Below are positions 13,755 to 15,124 of a stretch of 15,124 bases of DNA, one piece after another. Within the stretch, counting starts at the first letter, position 1, and each line of letters starts with the position of its first letter. Both the position numbers and the translations under genes were made by a program. The notes under the pieces are model-generated. The model saw only the letters and a program-made list of their open reading frames with translations. It ran no database searches and had not been told where the DNA came from. This DNA is from Leucogyrophana mollusca. Its lineage: Eukaryota > Basidiomycota > Agaricomycetes > Boletales. The stretch spans positions 1 through 15,124 of the forward strand of contig MU266775.1 in the NCBI GenBank assembly GCA_021014945.1, read 5' to 3'.

Positions 13755-15124
13755 ATGTCTTCCTCAGATCTTTCCAAAGCACAAAATCAGCTTATCGCGT
13801 TCAATGGTACAAACTATGGAACATGGGCATCTGCAATGCGTGGATATCTCCGCATGGCAGGATGCTACGATGCCATTACCGATCCAAACAATGCCTCAAG
13901 CAAACACAATGAAAGGGCATTGGGCGCAATGGAATTATATATGAAGGACACTCTCCGATTCAACATCGGATCATCAACAAGTGCAAGTGCCGTATGGACT
14001 AAACTCAAGTCCGAATACGGAGCAAAAGGCGCCCTAGGTGCTTTTGTATACTATAAAGAACTCACGGAGATGAGATTCGATGCAAACAAGAGCATGCGGA
14101 ACCAGATCTCCGAAATGGAGAATAAAAGATCTCTAGCCAAAGACGGCGGGATCGAAATCTCCGATCAGCTCATGGCGTTGAATATTTGCAATGCCTTACC
14201 TCAAAGCTATTCGTCAGCAATATCCTCGCTGATGGCTACGCTTACGGTATCCTCCATTAAGCCGTCTGACGTAATTCCTAAAATCATCGAAGAGGAATCA
14301 CACAGGTCAGCTAATAAAGTCCAGATCAATAGGGTGTCCACTACTAACCCTATAAAGAAAAAGTGCGAAAAGTGTGGGAGAACGAACCACACCACAGAAC
14401 AGCACTGGGAGAATGGCAGGCCATCTTCCTCTGGACAAGCTGGCGGGAATCAAAGCGGCGGCAAAGGCAAGGGCCGAGGCGGCAAAGGCAAAGGGAAAGG
14501 GAAGGGTAAAGGCAACCCTTCTGGAACAAATAACTCCGGTGGCCAGTCTTCTGGACAGAATGTCATAAACTCTTTAGAGATAGTTTCTATGCCAGATGTA
14601 ACAGTATCCGAGTCTCAATCAATCTCCGTTTCCTTGTATTCGGTGTGTGAATCAACCGAGTGGCTCATGGATTCTGGCTGTTCTCAACATGCGACATGTC
14701 ACAAAAACGACTTCTTGTGGTACAAAGATTTCCCTAAACCAGGCGAAGCGAAGCTAGCCGGTAAGGATCATCACATTGCCATTTTAGGTCATGGTGCTGT
14801 AATTCTCAAACACATCAACGGCCAAGGCAAAGAAGTTCAAGTCACGCTGGAACCTGTTATTTACGTACCAGAAGCATTTGGAAGAATATTCTCAAATAAT
14901 CAAGCTCTGGGAAAAGGCGCATATCTTGCTTCATATGGGCAAGAAACAAATATTTGGGACAAACCTAATGGACGTCTTCTAATCACTGGTCAAGCGAACC
15001 GTGAGGGACTACATTGGTTTAAAGCAGATATCCATAATCCTATAGATCGTATGAAGAAGCGCTTTACTTCGGTAAATGCTGTAGCTCCTTCTGACTACGA
15101 CTTGTGGCATAGACGTTTTGGACA
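13755..15124 (+). CDS. Copia Gag-protease-pre-integrase polyprotein, 5' part (open to window end)
   Basis: The ATG at 13755 opens 456 uninterrupted codons to the window edge. Residues 12-42 (L-I-A-F-N-G-T-N-Y-G-T-W...) form the start of a copia-type Gag (UBN2-like) domain that packages RNA in virus-like particles. A zinc knuckle at 204-217 is C-x2-C-x4-H-x4-H, with His in place of the usual last Cys. A Gly/Lys-rich basic tract spans 233-254. The protease active site is W-L-M-D-S-G-C-S at 303-310. The frame ends in D-Y-D-L-W-H-R-R-F-G (447-456), the GAG_pre-integrase box that precedes the integrase zinc finger. Gag and protease share one frame without shift or stop. It is intact as far as visible, unlike every other gene in the window, which suggests a young element. 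Confidence 0.92.
   Translation, partial: MSSSDLSKAQNQLIAFNGTNYGTWASAMRGYLRMAGCYDAITDPNNASSKHNERALGAMELYMKDTLRFNIGSSTSASAVWTKLKSEYGAKGALGAFVYYKELTEMRFDANKSMRNQISEMENKRSLAKDGGIEISDQLMALNICNALPQSYSSAISSLMATLTVSSIKPSDVIPKIIEEESHRSANKVQINRVSTTNPIKKKCEKCGRTNHTTEQHWENGRPSSSGQAGGNQSGGKGKGRGGKGKGKGKGKGNPSGTNNSGGQSSGQNVINSLEIVSMPDVTVSESQSISVSLYSVCESTEWLMDSGCSQHATCHKNDFLWYKDFPKPGEAKLAGKDHHIAILGHGAVILKHINGQGKEVQVTLEPVIYVPEAFGRIFSNNQALGKGAYLASYGQETNIWDKPNGRLLITGQANREGLHWFKADIHNPIDRMKKRFTSVNAVAPSDYDLWHRRFG

Larger units (their letters stand above)
12045..15124 (+). mobile_element. Ty1/copia LTR retrotransposon, 5' part
   Basis: In order it contains a 250-bp LTR, a half-tRNA primer-binding site, a 1.45-kb leader with an extra open frame, and a gag-protease frame that reaches the pre-integrase domain before the window ends. 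Protease (and its GAG_pre-integrase box) directly after gag in one frame is the copia order. The element has inserted into LTR copy 3. The five bases before it are GTCCG (12040-12044), the predicted target-site duplication. Integrase, reverse transcriptase, RNase H and the 3' LTR lie outside the window. Confidence 0.9.

Noticed and set aside
14374..14568. 64-codon plus-strand frame
   Set aside because: It lies in another frame within the gag coding region. Its Ala/Lys-rich look comes from the Gly/Lys tract read out of frame.

Overview
The window looks like a transposon-dense, repeat-rich stretch of a basidiomycete (Agaricomycete) genome. The evidence is: minus-strand genes broken by very short GT...AG introns (51-63 nt, with one of 351 nt); a KDZ (Kyakuja-Dileera-Zisupton) transposase with a CxC2 cysteine cluster; a TET/JBP-type dioxygenase beside it, an association known from mushroom-forming fungi; and a Ty1/copia retrotransposon primed by a half-tRNA. 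I see no bacterial signals, no tRNA or rRNA gene and no CRISPR array. No intact host gene is evident.

Layout, left to right. Positions 1-347 are the 3' part of a solo-LTR-like repeat (plus strand). Positions 348-1396 hold a promoter-like TATA/ATG module and an unrecognised broken reading frame, then nothing I can support. From 1397 to 9059 three broken genes run head to tail on the minus strand. They are, in transcription order, a TET/JBP-like 2-oxoglutarate/Fe(II) dioxygenase (9059 to 7704), a KDZ transposase (about 7451 to 3863) and a proline/serine/threonine-rich gene of an unnamed fungal family (about 3536 to 1397). Together they look like the decayed cargo of one KDZ-type DNA transposon. 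It has been damaged by nonsense codons, frameshifts, a 144-bp tandem duplication and insertion of a second LTR (6464-7129, minus strand).

Positions 9245-10700 hold a degenerate array of a roughly 140-170 bp repeat with a strongly kept 50-bp core, one inverted core copy and a 9-bp microsatellite. Positions 10800-11605 hold paired GTCACGTGAC palindromes, a purine/pyrimidine hairpin and a minus-strand TATA box resembling that of the LTR family. Positions 11606-12044 are a third copy of that LTR family, cut by a fresh copia element that starts at 12045.

The copia element (12045 to the window end) is the best-preserved unit: a 250-bp LTR with TG...CA ends, a primer-binding site complementary to the anticodon region of initiator tRNA-Met, a long leader, and an open gag-protease-(integrase) frame from 13755 that runs off the window. 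The most unusual feature is the leader. The 1,453 nt between the primer-binding site and the gag ATG contain no ATG in any forward frame, yet carry a long open frame (12336-13472, one internal stop) that contains no methionine codon. The five-codon ORF opened by the ATG inside the primer-binding site, the GTG in good Kozak context 20 nt later, and the ATG-free run to gag together suggest translation by non-AUG initiation and leaky scanning. I know of no description of this in a copia element.
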